Origin: Coriobacteriales bacterium
Lineage (GTDB): Bacteria; Actinomycetota; Coriobacteriia; Coriobacteriales; UBA8131
Length of the DNA: 27,314 nucleotides
Direction of reading: 5' to 3'
Assembly: GCA_031268525.1 (NCBI GenBank)
Contig: JAIRXA010000056.1
Coordinates: 1 to 27,314, forward strand
Below are positions 21,126-27,314 of the stretch, in pieces (positions within the stretch are counted from its first letter, which is position 1; every line of letters begins with the position of its first letter). Position numbers and translations under genes: made by a program. A model generated the notes under the pieces. It worked only from the letters and a program-made list of their open reading frames with translations. It was not told where the DNA came from and ran no database searches.

Positions 21126-22094
21126 ATGCAGCGGATGAGACTGGCTGCCATCGATCTGGGCACGGTGACCTCGCGTCTTTTGGTGGCGGATGTTGAAGGC
21201 TCAGATATTCGTGAGGTCGAGCGCCAGGCAATCATCACGCATCTCGGGGAAGGCGTGGACGCCACCGGTCTGATCGGGGCAGCAGCCCTGGTGCGCGAGC
21301 TTGAGGCCTGCCAGAGTTTTCTGGATGTCATCCATCGCCTTGCCCAAAGCGACGGAGTACCAGTGCGACAGATCAGCGCGATAGCGACGTCGGCCATGCG
21401 TGATGCCGCCAACGCCAGTCTTGTTCAGGCAGCGCTCTCTGCGATCGGTCTTGATGTTGAGGTCATCGTCGGCGAGCGCGAAGCCAGCCTTTCCTTCCGG
21501 GGTACTCTCAGCGGTTTTCCCTGCAGGCTTCCTGTCGATAAACGGGTGATGAGCGTCGATGTCGGCGGCGGATCGACCGAGCTCGTCATCGGATGTGCCA
21601 AAGGCATCTCGATGATGCATTCCTTCAACATTGGTTCGCGCCGGGTGACCGATCGTTTTTTGCTGAGTGACCCTCCCGAGCTGGGCGAGACAGAGGCTGC
21701 CTGTCATTGGATAGGGGAGTCGCTGGCCCCCTTCTTTGCCGAGGCCAGGGCCGAAGGACTGCTTCCTGAGATGCTGCTGGCGGTTGCCGGTACGGCGACC
21801 AGTGCGGCAACGGTCGCAGGGGCGATCGAGCCCCATGACCCCGAGCGCGTTCATGGAGCTGTGCTTTCTGGCGAGGACCTGAGAGGGGTTATAGGGCGCT
21901 TATCTGCCCTGCCTCTGACTGAACGAGCTGCGGTTGTGGGTTTGGAGTCCGAACGCGCACCTGTTGTCGTCGGCGGCCTTTTGGTGCTTGATGCCGTGCT
22001 GGCTGCATCAGGCTTGAGCAGTTTCACTGTCTCCGAGACCGACATTCTCCATGGAATACTGCTCGAAGCCTATGAGCGGCTGTCGGCAGAGTAG
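21126..22094 (+). CDS. Ppx/GppA-family exopolyphosphatase or pppGpp phosphatase
   Basis: A 322-residue ASKHA-fold phosphatase, matching the short single-module class without a C-terminal HD domain. Landmarks are AIDLGTVTSRLLV (8-20), GEREASLSFRG (116-126) with E119 as the expected catalytic glutamate, and VDVGGGSTELVIG (144-156) for phosphate binding. It acts on the phosphoanhydrides of polyphosphate and/or pppGpp; sequence alone does not decide which. It follows the FtsB-like gene by 18 bases with the same order (FtsB/DivIC-like, then Ppx/GppA) seen in other actinobacteria. ATG 21126 is used; the ATG three codons later is an alternative. Confidence 0.9.
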   Translation: MQRMRLAAIDLGTVTSRLLVADVEGSDIREVERQAIITHLGEGVDATGLIGAAALVRELEACQSFLDVIHRLAQSDGVPVRQISAIATSAMRDAANASLVQAALSAIGLDVEVIVGEREASLSFRGTLSGFPCRLPVDKRVMSVDVGGGSTELVIGCAKGISMMHSFNIGSRRVTDRFLLSDPPELGETEAACHWIGESLAPFFAEARAEGLLPEMLLAVAGTATSAATVAGAIEPHDPERVHGAVLSGEDLRGVIGRLSALPLTERAAVVGLESERAPVVVGGLLVLDAVLAASGLSSFTVSETDILHGILLEAYERLSAE

Positions 22095-22103
22095 GTCTCG
22101 ACA

Positions 22104-22112
22104 TGATACACT
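22104..22112 (+). promoter_or_regulatory. Extended -10 promoter (TGATACACT) for tRNA-Leu
   Basis: TGA plus TACACT lies 12 bases before the mature tRNA 5' end, a suitable distance for a short leader. The -35 is unclear. Confidence 0.5.
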
Positions 22113-22124
22113 TTCACTTTGGCC

Positions 22125-22209
22125 GGGGGTGTGGCGGAATCGGCATACGCAGCGGACTTAAAATCCGTCGCCGCAAGGCTTGAGGGTTCGAGTCCCTCCA
22201 CCCCTACCA
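22125..22209 (+). tRNA. tRNA-Leu, anticodon UAA, CCA encoded
   Basis: An 85-nt class II tRNA with acceptor GGGGGTG pairing CACCCCT (G-U at the first pair), discriminator A and encoded CCA. The anticodon loop CTTAAAA gives anticodon TAA at 22159-22161, reading the UUA codon. A variable arm (CGCCGCAAGGCTTG region) and T-arm GAGGGTTCGAGTCCCTC confirm a leucine type. Its last 21 bases are part of a 72-bp direct repeat, as seen at integration targets. Confidence 0.96.
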
Positions 22210-22260
22210 GTATGAATGAACCTACGACACCAGAAGTATTTCAGTCTGTGACGGATGGAG
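22189..22260 (+). repeat. 72-bp direct repeat, copy A (att-like), includes the tRNA-Leu 3' end
   Basis: Starts in the T-loop of tRNA-Leu, runs through CCA and 51 bases beyond. It matches copy B at 22380-22451 at 71 of 72 positions; the single change is C at 22203 to T at 22394. Duplication of a tRNA 3' end is the usual mark of tyrosine-recombinase integration, though no integrase is present. Confidence 0.9.
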
Positions 22261-22287
22261 GACTCGAACCCGTGAGGGTGAAGGCCG

Positions 22288-22324
22288 TCAGGCAAACGTG
22301 CCGGTGGCACGTTTGCAGGCCTGA
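22288..22324. repeat. Long hairpin in the insert between the 72-bp repeats
   Basis: TCAGGC-AAACGTGCC (22288-22302) pairs with GGCACGTTT (22306-22314) and GCCTGA (22319-22324), with a GCAG bulge and GGT loop: 15 pairs in all. It forms the centre of the 119-bp segment between the two repeats. Confidence 0.85.
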
Positions 22325-22379
22325 AACCGAGCGAACGACAGTGAGCGAAGGTGGGGCGGATGTGCGCAGCACATACGCG

Positions 22380-22451
22380 CGAGTCCCTCCACCTCTACCA
22401 GTATGAATGAACCTACGACACCAGAAGTATTTCAGTCTGTGACGGATGGAG
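22380..22451 (+). repeat. 72-bp direct repeat, copy B (att-like), tRNA-Leu 3' fragment
   Basis: Second copy, 191 bp from copy A. It carries a tRNA 3' remnant CGAGTCCCTCCACCTCTACCA-like end (one base changed) without the rest of the tRNA. Its last four bases, GGAG, are the ribosome-binding site of the ridA-like gene. Confidence 0.9.
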
Positions 22452-22457
22452 AACGGC

Positions 22458-22814
22458 ATGATGAAGGAAATCAGAAGAACAGAAATAAGCGACGAATGGG
22501 CACATTCTGGAATTGTTGAAGCTGGTGACTATGTTTTTATAAGCTATTGCATGGGCAATGAAGGGCAATCAATCGAAGATCAGATAGATGGCGCCTTTGA
22601 TTGTTTGAGCAAAAGACTGGAAACAATCGGTCTGACATTAGGATCTGTTGTGAAAATGGATTGCCTGTTTAGGGACATCAGGGATTTATTGTTTTTGGGA
22701 GAAATCATCAGAAAAAGATTTGATGGGAACTATCCTGCAAGAAAAGCATTTGAAACCAAATTCATCAGAGAGGGAATCAGCTTTCAAATCGATGCGATAG
22801 CTTTCAAGGGATAG
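22458..22814 (+). CDS. RidA (YjgF/YER057c)-family protein
   Basis: A 118-residue protein resembling RidA proteins, small trimeric enzymes or regulators that in the best-known cases hydrolyse reactive enamine/imine intermediates of amino-acid metabolism. It starts MMKEIRRTEISDEWAHSGIVEAGDYVFIS, with LGSVVKMDCLFRDIRDL and NYPARKAFETKF matching the fold's core. The canonical substrate Arg region is present as YPARKA, but activity cannot be inferred. Start 22458 is chosen over ATG 22446 because GGAG lies six bases before it. It is markedly AT-richer than its neighbours and directly follows the att-like repeat, suggesting horizontal acquisition. Downstream, 22815-22924 shows no gene. Confidence 0.85.
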   Translation: MMKEIRRTEISDEWAHSGIVEAGDYVFISYCMGNEGQSIEDQIDGAFDCLSKRLETIGLTLGSVVKMDCLFRDIRDLLFLGEIIRKRFDGNYPARKAFETKFIREGISFQIDAIAFKG

Positions 22815-22924
22815 CATATATAAAAGCATATGCCAATAAGCATATAAGCATACCGTAAAGTAGCTGAACTGGGGAACTGGAAGGCTGACTTTAATCAGGA
22901 GTATCACCGAAGGAAAGCACCGTT

Positions 22925-24409
22925 TCAATCCATTATCCACCGGATTTTCTGTTCGAGTTGGAGCAGTTCCTTGCGCGTGTGAACCTTGAGCTTCTGGTAG
23001 ATATGGGCGACATGCGTATTTACCGTACCGGCAGAGACCACCAGCTTCTGTTGTATCTGCTTGGCACTCATATTCGACATGAGCAACAACAGTATCTCGC
23101 TCTCCCGTTGGGACAGGCCATGCTCGGCGCTCAAGGCTGTACTGATCTGTTCGAGTCGCAGCGCACGTTGCTGCCGCAGCGTGGCGGGATCGTATTCCTT
23201 GCGCATGATGTCGTTGAGGCCAAAAACGCCTGCGAGTATCACAACCAGAGTCAAAACGGCGTAGATGGGTATTTGATTTGAGAAGCTGGCGAGGGGGATG
23301 ACGAGTCCCAGGAGCAACATACCCAGATGACCGCCGAGTATTCCGGCGTGATGGAGTCCCCAACCACATCCAAAGGTGTACAGCGGAGAGACGCCCTCTT
23401 CTATCGACAGCGTTGCCAGGGAGGTCCAGATAAACACTTTGAAAAAGCATTCTCCCAGGAAGATGAAGAACAGAGTGAATGTGATGAGATCATGGCTCAG
23501 GCAGGTCAATACGATACTGATTGAAATAAGCGCAACACCAGCTCTGTAGAGGGTGTTTGTGTTGAATCTGCTCAAACGTCTGTCACAGAAGAAGGCAACC
23601 AGAAAGATGATTGTACCCGAAAAGAGTCGAAGCATCCCCGTTTCGATCACCTTTTGTGGATAGTGGGAATCGAGGAGTTGTTGCATACAACCGATGATGA
23701 ATCCGAACGTAAGGGCTGAGATGAAAACCTTGAGTGCGTAGCTGCTTATCTTGTTACGGGTCTGTACCGGTATTGGGGCAGGTATGTTTATTCTGCGCAG
23801 GATTGCTACGGAAACAGCGGGACAGACAAACATCAAAATGATGATGAAGGGTGTCGGCATATTGACGGTCGAGAAGCAGAGAACGCCTGCAAACAGAAAG
23901 GTGGCGCTCGTCGCACAGAGTGTCTTTACAGATGAAAAGATCGTAAACGCGCATCCCCATGCCAGATTAAGCAGCCCACTGCCAAGACCCGTTAACACCG
24001 CACCAAAGATCAGCAAAGGGATGAGGAAGAAGGGTTCCCACGCGGGCGGAATAAGGCTGCTGCCGATGATGCTTGCCGTTCCTACCGTGATGAGCGTGAG
24101 AGGTATGGCGGTAAACAAGGCGCGTGGAGCGCGCGATAGGTGTTTCAGAATAAGGGGCACCAGTATGAGGCAGAGAATGAAGGCGATGAGCGATGCAAAA
24201 AAGCAGATGAGACGGTTGAGCGTTGTCTCACCGGTCGGTGCGAGAAAACCCTGTGCCGAAAAGACCAGGGTGGTCCAGACAAGAGTGAATGCATATCCGA
24301 TGCTTTGACGTGAGAAGACTGTCTTCCACGAGAAGCCACTGTTCTGCAAGGGAACCTCCCTGTTTTCAGGGTATACCAGACTGGATACTTCCCGTAAAGC
24401 GGCAATCAT
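22925..24409 (-). CDS. Membrane-embedded LuxR-type transcriptional regulator
   Basis: A 494-residue protein with about twelve hydrophobic segments between residues 40 and 410 and a C-terminal LuxR helix-turn-helix (432-490; LSQRESEILLLLMSNMSAKQI..., then VSAGTVNTHVAHIYQKL). Same design as the regulator at 12232-13692 but with little evident sequence similarity in the membrane part, suggesting a different ligand. It is divergent from the flavoprotein at 24613, with 203 bases between, and is the obvious candidate for its control. The ATG at 24409 is preferred to a TTG two codons earlier; neither has a strong ribosome site. Confidence 0.88.
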   Translation of the reverse strand: MIAALREVSSLVYPENREVPLQNSGFSWKTVFSRQSIGYAFTLVWTTLVFSAQGFLAPTGETTLNRLICFFASLIAFILCLILVPLILKHLSRAPRALFTAIPLTLITVGTASIIGSSLIPPAWEPFFLIPLLIFGAVLTGLGSGLLNLAWGCAFTIFSSVKTLCATSATFLFAGVLCFSTVNMPTPFIIILMFVCPAVSVAILRRINIPAPIPVQTRNKISSYALKVFISALTFGFIIGCMQQLLDSHYPQKVIETGMLRLFSGTIIFLVAFFCDRRLSRFNTNTLYRAGVALISISIVLTCLSHDLITFTLFFIFLGECFFKVFIWTSLATLSIEEGVSPLYTFGCGWGLHHAGILGGHLGMLLLGLVIPLASFSNQIPIYAVLTLVVILAGVFGLNDIMRKEYDPATLRQQRALRLEQISTALSAEHGLSQRESEILLLLMSNMSAKQIQQKLVVSAGTVNTHVAHIYQKLKVHTRKELLQLEQKIRWIMD

Positions 24410-24531
24410 AAACAAATCAAGAGCCGTTTAGGGGAAACCATGAACTGTTAATGATGGCTTCGTCTCTTCCCACGGCACAGTATAGCAGGTTGCCGGGACT
24501 CTGGTCAGGGCACCGGGCAGGACCCTGGTCG

Positions 24532-24558
24532 GCGGACCGTGTGTTGCGGACCGTGTGT
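24532..24558. promoter_or_regulatory. Tandem direct repeat GCGGACCGTGTGT, possible operator
   Basis: Copies at 24532-24544 and 24546-24558 lie in the divergent region between the second LuxR regulator and the flavoprotein. The adjacent ACTCTGGTC/ACCCTGGTC and CAGGG/CCCTG elements (24499-24530) add more symmetry. The 14-base period is near one and a third helical turns. Function as a binding site is inferred from position only. Confidence 0.4.
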
Positions 24559-24612
24559 GGCGTGAGGTAAAGCTGATGTGAAAATGCGCATCAAACCCAA
24601 AAGGAGGAAGAA

Positions 24613-26226
24613 ATGGATAAAGATCAGGTAAGAGCACTCTCAGAAAATGAACGATTTTCGAGAAGGAATTTCGTCAAAGGCGCGGCACTGGTCGGAGGCG
24701 TAGCTGCCTTGATGGGTGTTGCTGGCTGTGCGCCTGCCGCCGATGACACTCAGGACAATGGAGCGTCCGATGAGTCTGGTGGATCACAGACAACACCGCG
24801 TACCATTGTCGAAACGCTTGAGTGCGATGTTTTGGTGGCTGGCGTAGGCATAGCTGGACTGGTTGCCGCCGTACAGGCTGGTGAGAACAACCTGAAGGTC
24901 ATTGCCCTTGAAAAGCAAGGCGTCGTCGGTGGCAATGGGCAATTTACCGAGGGCGTGTTTGCTGTCGATTCTCCACTGCAAAAGGAACAGGGAATAGAGG
25001 TCGATCGCTCCTATATCATGCATAAGGAGCTTCAGGTCTCGCAGTGGATCACGGGTGGCGAGCAGTGGACAGTCTTTCTTGACAACAGCGGCGACAACAT
25101 CCAGTGGCTGCTCGACCAGGGCTGCAAGTTCTCAGCGGTCAGTGACGGCGAAGGAGTCGCAGAGTACCCCGTCATTCACTTCTGGCAGAATAAGAAGGCG
25201 GCGGAGGGCTGCTTCCCCTTCCTGCAGGAAAAAGCCGATTCCTATGGCGTTGAGATACGCACCTCGACTCCTTTTGATGGGCTCATCCTTGAGAATGGTG
25301 TTGTGGTGGGGGCGTATGCGAAAAATGAGAGCGGCGAGGATATTCAGATCAACGCAAAGGCGGTTATCCTTGCGACAGGCAGCTATTCGGGCAATGAGGA
25401 ATACTGCCGCGAGCGCGGCTGGAGCCTTGATGGTGTGACGCTTGACAGCACCATCTACAATGCCGATGGCATCCGCGCCGCCATCAATGAGGCTGGCGCA
25501 CGCAGTTTTGTGCCCTATGCCACCTTCAATGCCACAAACCATCTGGGCAACTTCTACTATCAGGACATGTTTACCTATCACGCGATGTCAAACCCCGGTG
25601 ACGCACTGTTTGTCAATGAGAATGCCGCTCGCTTCATCTATGAGACGTATGCAGAAGAAAACTACATGGTTCAGTGTGTGCCCAATCTCACACAGAAGAA
25701 GATATTCTCCGTATTTGATCGTGCTACGATGGAGAAGTGGGCCAACAATGACGCGCTGTACCCCATTGAGGGCTATACGCCGATGGATCTTGACGCCATC
25801 GACAACTCGACCGATCCGGCCCTTGCCGTCGCCGGCAGTATTGAGGAGCTTGCAAGCAAGGCGGGCCTTGATGCGGCCAAGCTTCAGGCGACCATCGATC
25901 GGTATAACGAGAACTGTACTTTGGGAATTGATCGCGACTTTGGTAAAACGTCCGAGCATTTGCTACCCATTACAACCGCACCTTTCTATGCGGCGCATAT
26001 CACCGCCAGTCCAGGCGTCATGATTGGTGGCGTGGAGACCAATATCTTCAGTCAGGTAGTCGACATCCTGAAAAACCCCATCGAGGGTCTGTACGCCGTA
26101 GGTGTGGATGGCTGTATGCTCTACCGCAACATTTATACCTTCGACACCGCCTGTGCTGGCGCAAACGCCAACAACATCAACTCTGCGCGCGTTGCCGCCA
26201 ACCATATTGCGGGCAAAGTCGCCTGA
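24613..26226 (+). CDS. Tat-exported FAD-dependent reductase lipoprotein, fumarate reductase-like
   Basis: A 537-residue secreted flavoprotein. Tat signal SRRNFVKG (about 16-23), hydrophobic stretch, lipobox VAGC, then FAD-binding VLVAGVGIAGLVAAVQAGENN and ILATGSYSGNEEY. The mid-protein LFVNENAARFIYE keeps the Arg that matches a fumarate-reductase catalytic residue. At the C-terminus, GLYAVGVDGCMLYRNIYTFDTACAGANANN (504-510 is YRNIYTF) replaces the His-containing GGVHGANRLGGN of fumarate reductases, so the substrate is probably another organic acceptor. ATG follows AAAAGGAGGAAGAA, a very strong site. Only distant similarity to the 13877 flavoprotein. Electron donor not encoded nearby. Confidence 0.9.
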   Translation: MDKDQVRALSENERFSRRNFVKGAALVGGVAALMGVAGCAPAADDTQDNGASDESGGSQTTPRTIVETLECDVLVAGVGIAGLVAAVQAGENNLKVIALEKQGVVGGNGQFTEGVFAVDSPLQKEQGIEVDRSYIMHKELQVSQWITGGEQWTVFLDNSGDNIQWLLDQGCKFSAVSDGEGVAEYPVIHFWQNKKAAEGCFPFLQEKADSYGVEIRTSTPFDGLILENGVVVGAYAKNESGEDIQINAKAVILATGSYSGNEEYCRERGWSLDGVTLDSTIYNADGIRAAINEAGARSFVPYATFNATNHLGNFYYQDMFTYHAMSNPGDALFVNENAARFIYETYAEENYMVQCVPNLTQKKIFSVFDRATMEKWANNDALYPIEGYTPMDLDAIDNSTDPALAVAGSIEELASKAGLDAAKLQATIDRYNENCTLGIDRDFGKTSEHLLPITTAPFYAAHITASPGVMIGGVETNIFSQVVDILKNPIEGLYAVGVDGCMLYRNIYTFDTACAGANANNINSARVAANHIAGKVA

Positions 26227-26269
26227 TATCTTGGGTAGCGCGAATGGCTTGGGTTAGGAGAACACGATC

Positions 26270-26764
26270 ATGAAGAAAATTATACTCTTAAGTATATTGG
26301 CGAGCTTCTTGATAGGGATACTGGCGCTTATGGGCTGTTCCTCTTCCGACGAGAGGCAGACTGTAGATCCTGATGATGGTCAGGTAGGGGAGACGCAGGT
26401 TGACGATTCGACCGACGATGCTCTTCCAGTGGCGGACTTCACCATTGTCTTCGGTGCGTCAGAGGTTCTTGCCGGCGACGGTGGCTCTCAGGTGGTCAAG
26501 GTGGAGTATGAGTTCATCAATAAGGGCGCCTCTGCCGTGCCGAGCGAGGTCAGTAGTGTGCGTGCAACTCAGGACGGTGTAGAACTCTCTGCGACTACGA
26601 TTGGCGGTGAGACGGGTAGTGTCGATTATCTGGTGCGTGGCGGTGGATCAGTGCAGTGCTCTGCGATATTTACGCTCGATAACTCAAAGCCCGTTACTAT
26701 TGAGATAATCAACAGCTCTACCGGAAGCACGGTGGTTGCCAGTACGGAGGTGCCCGTAGGGTGA
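26270..26764 (+). CDS. Small lipoprotein with DUF5067-like domain
   Basis: A 164-residue protein with a lipoprotein signal (KKIILLSILASFLIGILALMGC, Cys23), an acidic Asp-rich linker (about 27-52), then a beta-sandwich-like domain (ADFTIVFGASEVL..., VVKVEYEFINKGASAVPSEVSSVRATQDGVEL) that resembles DUF5067 proteins of Gram-positive gut bacteria. No function is known. It lies 43 bases after the second flavoprotein with its own ribosome site (GGAGAACACGATC) and may be cotranscribed. Confidence 0.75.
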   Translation: MKKIILLSILASFLIGILALMGCSSSDERQTVDPDDGQVGETQVDDSTDDALPVADFTIVFGASEVLAGDGGSQVVKVEYEFINKGASAVPSEVSSVRATQDGVELSATTIGGETGSVDYLVRGGGSVQCSAIFTLDNSKPVTIEIINSSTGSTVVASTEVPVG

Positions 26765-26857
26765 CGCCCCTCTTGCGGCTGTTATCCCCTTGCGCAAGTT
26801 GAGGCAGGCAGCTTCGTCGCTTCCCAGCTTATGAGGTCGACCCTGCCCTGCTTGACA

Positions 26858-26893
26858 GATGCCCCGCTGTTGACGATCTGACAGCGGGGCATC
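26858..26893. repeat. Perfect 13-bp stem hairpin downstream of the lipoprotein gene
   Basis: GATGCCCCGCTGT (26858-26870) pairs exactly with ACAGCGGGGCATC (26881-26893), loop of ten. No T-run follows, so it is a strong hairpin but not a standard intrinsic terminator. It is in the gene-free stretch 26765-27034. Confidence 0.85.
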
Positions 26894-26898
26894 GTGAC

Positions 26899-26976
26899 GA
26901 AACCTCTGTGTCTGTGCGTCTGATCTAGGGCACACGTTTTGTCCTATAACCCTGATGAAACCCTTGTGTCTGTGCG
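26899..26976. repeat. 20-bp direct repeat in gene-free region
   Basis: GAAACCTCTGTGTCTGTGCG (26899-26918) and GAAACCCTTGTGTCTGTGCG (26957-26976) match at 18 of 20. Each copy follows a hairpin-prone segment. No gene is seen between. Confidence 0.8.
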
Positions 26977-26999
26977 CCCTAAAATGTGCTCCTGAAAAC

Positions 27000-27026
27000 A
27001 AAGACCTGCAGAAATGCAGGTCTTTT
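27000..27026 (-). terminator. Intrinsic terminator of tRNA-Asn, possibly bidirectional
   Basis: AAAGACCTGCA-GAAA-TGCAGGTCTTT, an 11-pair stem. Read on the minus strand it is followed by GTTTTC, giving a U-rich tail just downstream of tRNA-Asn; on the plus strand TTTTGAGTTTATT follows, so it may work both ways. Confidence 0.85.
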
Positions 27027-27034
27027 GAGTTTAT

Positions 27035-27110
27035 TGGCTCCCCGGGTAGGACTCGAACCTACAACAAACCGGTTAACAGCCGGTTGCTCTGCCAATTGAG
27101 CTACCGAGGA
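27035..27110 (-). tRNA. tRNA-Asn, anticodon GUU, CCA encoded
   Basis: A 76-nt tRNA read on the minus strand: acceptor TCCTCGG with CCGGGGA, D-arm AGCTCAATTGGCAGAGC, anticodon loop CTGTTAA (GTT, complement of 27075-27077), T-arm GTAGGTTCGAGTCCTAC, discriminator G and CCA. It would be the substrate of the indirect Asp-to-Asn route suggested by the AspRS type. Confidence 0.96.
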
Positions 27111-27130
27111 ATGGCAGTGGCGCGAGAGGT

Positions 27131-27139
27131 ATTCTAGCA
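27131..27139 (-). promoter_or_regulatory. Extended -10 promoter (TGCTAGAAT) for tRNA-Asn
   Basis: On the minus strand TGC plus TAGAAT lies about 20 bases before the tRNA 5' end. It is identical over nine bases to the promoter of the structured RNA at 10860-10868. Confidence 0.6.
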
Positions 27140-27157
27140 CAAACAGCAGCTTTGGGG

Positions 27158-27163
27158 TAAAAT
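27158..27163 (+). promoter_or_regulatory. Candidate -10 (TAAAAT) for the CAU tRNA
   Basis: TAAAAT lies 19 bases before the tRNA; TAGCAC at 27135-27140 is a weak -35 with 17-base spacing, overlapping the divergent tRNA-Asn promoter. Confidence 0.4.
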
Positions 27164-27182
27164 TCTCAAGCGATTAGATACC

Positions 27183-27257
27183 GGGCCCATAGCTCAACGG
27201 TGGAGCAGGGGACTCATAATCCCTTGGTTGCAGGTTCGAATCCTGCTGGGCCCACCA
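27183..27257 (+). tRNA. tRNA with CAU anticodon (elongator Met or lysidine-type Ile2)
   Basis: A 75-nt tRNA: acceptor GGGCCCA with TGGGCCC, short D-loop (GCTC-AACGGTG-GAGC), anticodon loop CTCATAA, T-arm GCAGGTTCGAATCCTGC, discriminator A and encoded CCA. It is not an initiator, since the anticodon stem lacks the three G-C pairs in the usual order and the first pair is G-C. The stretch GACTCATAATCCCTTGGTTGC is close to E. coli tRNA-Ile2 (GACTCATAATCGCTTGGTCGC), which favours Ile2 modified by TilS, but elongator Met is not excluded. Confidence 0.93.
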
Positions 27258-27280
27258 CGTACTATCAGCGGATTTACACG

Positions 27281-27296
27281 AAATTGACATCAATTT
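27281..27296. repeat. Short inverted repeat after the CAU tRNA
   Basis: AAATTG-ACAT-CAATTT, six pairs, in an AT-rich stretch at the window edge. It may be a weak terminator or part of a promoter (TTGACA at 27284-27289); too little sequence follows to decide. Confidence 0.4.
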
Positions 27297-27314
27297 CCAA
27301 ATTGCGAATCTTAC

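Noticed and set aside
22119..22406. A 95-codon frame through tRNA-Leu and the repeat insert.
   Set aside because: It runs through a tRNA and structural repeats and has no ribosome site or recognisable domain.
1..27314. CRISPR array, insertion sequence, integrase or rRNA genes.
   Set aside because: No regularly spaced repeats, transposase, recombinase or rRNA sequence was seen.

Overview
The window looks like a chromosomal segment of a gut-type Coriobacteriia, most likely Eggerthellaceae. This is inferred from gene content, not from a search. GC is moderately high, and there are two copies of an arrangement typical of that family: a membrane-embedded LuxR-type regulator divergent from a Tat-exported FAD-dependent 'fumarate reductase-like' lipoprotein. 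Short LeuC/LeuD-type hydro-lyases, a short AhcY with MtnA, and a non-discriminating-type AspRS fit an anaerobic amino-acid/respiratory lifestyle.

Layout. (1) 1-7490: end of an Rrf2 regulator, hisS-aspS overlapping by ATGA, then a two-subunit aconitase-superfamily enzyme, a HEAT-like protein and an NADP-type isocitrate dehydrogenase. Together these could make 2-oxoglutarate. (2) 7500-10865: ahcY-mtnA-comF, where the first two recycle S-adenosylmethionine by-products. (3) 10860-11130: an unassigned, strongly structured RNA gene with its own extended -10 promoter, followed by an orphan solute-binding lipoprotein (11158-12138). (4) 12232-15631: first LuxR/flavoprotein pair. (5) 15807-16509: a low-GC AbrB/PIN toxin-antitoxin module between two strong hairpins. 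(6) 16766-19783: a complete polar amino-acid ABC importer operon whose permease carries an unusual exported N-terminal domain. (7) 19934-22094: hibernation factor hpf, a FtsB/DivIC-like cell-division protein with a repeat-expanded N-terminus, and a Ppx/GppA phosphatase. (8) 22104-22814: tRNA-Leu(UAA) whose 3' end plus downstream sequence is duplicated 191 bp away, followed by an AT-rich ridA-like gene; this looks like an integration scar. (9) 22925-26226: second LuxR/flavoprotein pair, then a small lipoprotein (26270-26764). (10) 26765-27314: a gene-free stretch with hairpins and a repeat, tRNA-Asn(GUU) on the minus strand, and a divergent tRNA with a CAU anticodon.

The most novel-looking items are the structured RNA at 10874-11130, the duplicated tRNA-Leu end with its hairpin insert, and the two regulator/reductase pairs whose reductases lack the canonical fumarate-reductase active-site motif. 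Unassigned intergenic stretches are all under 300 bases.
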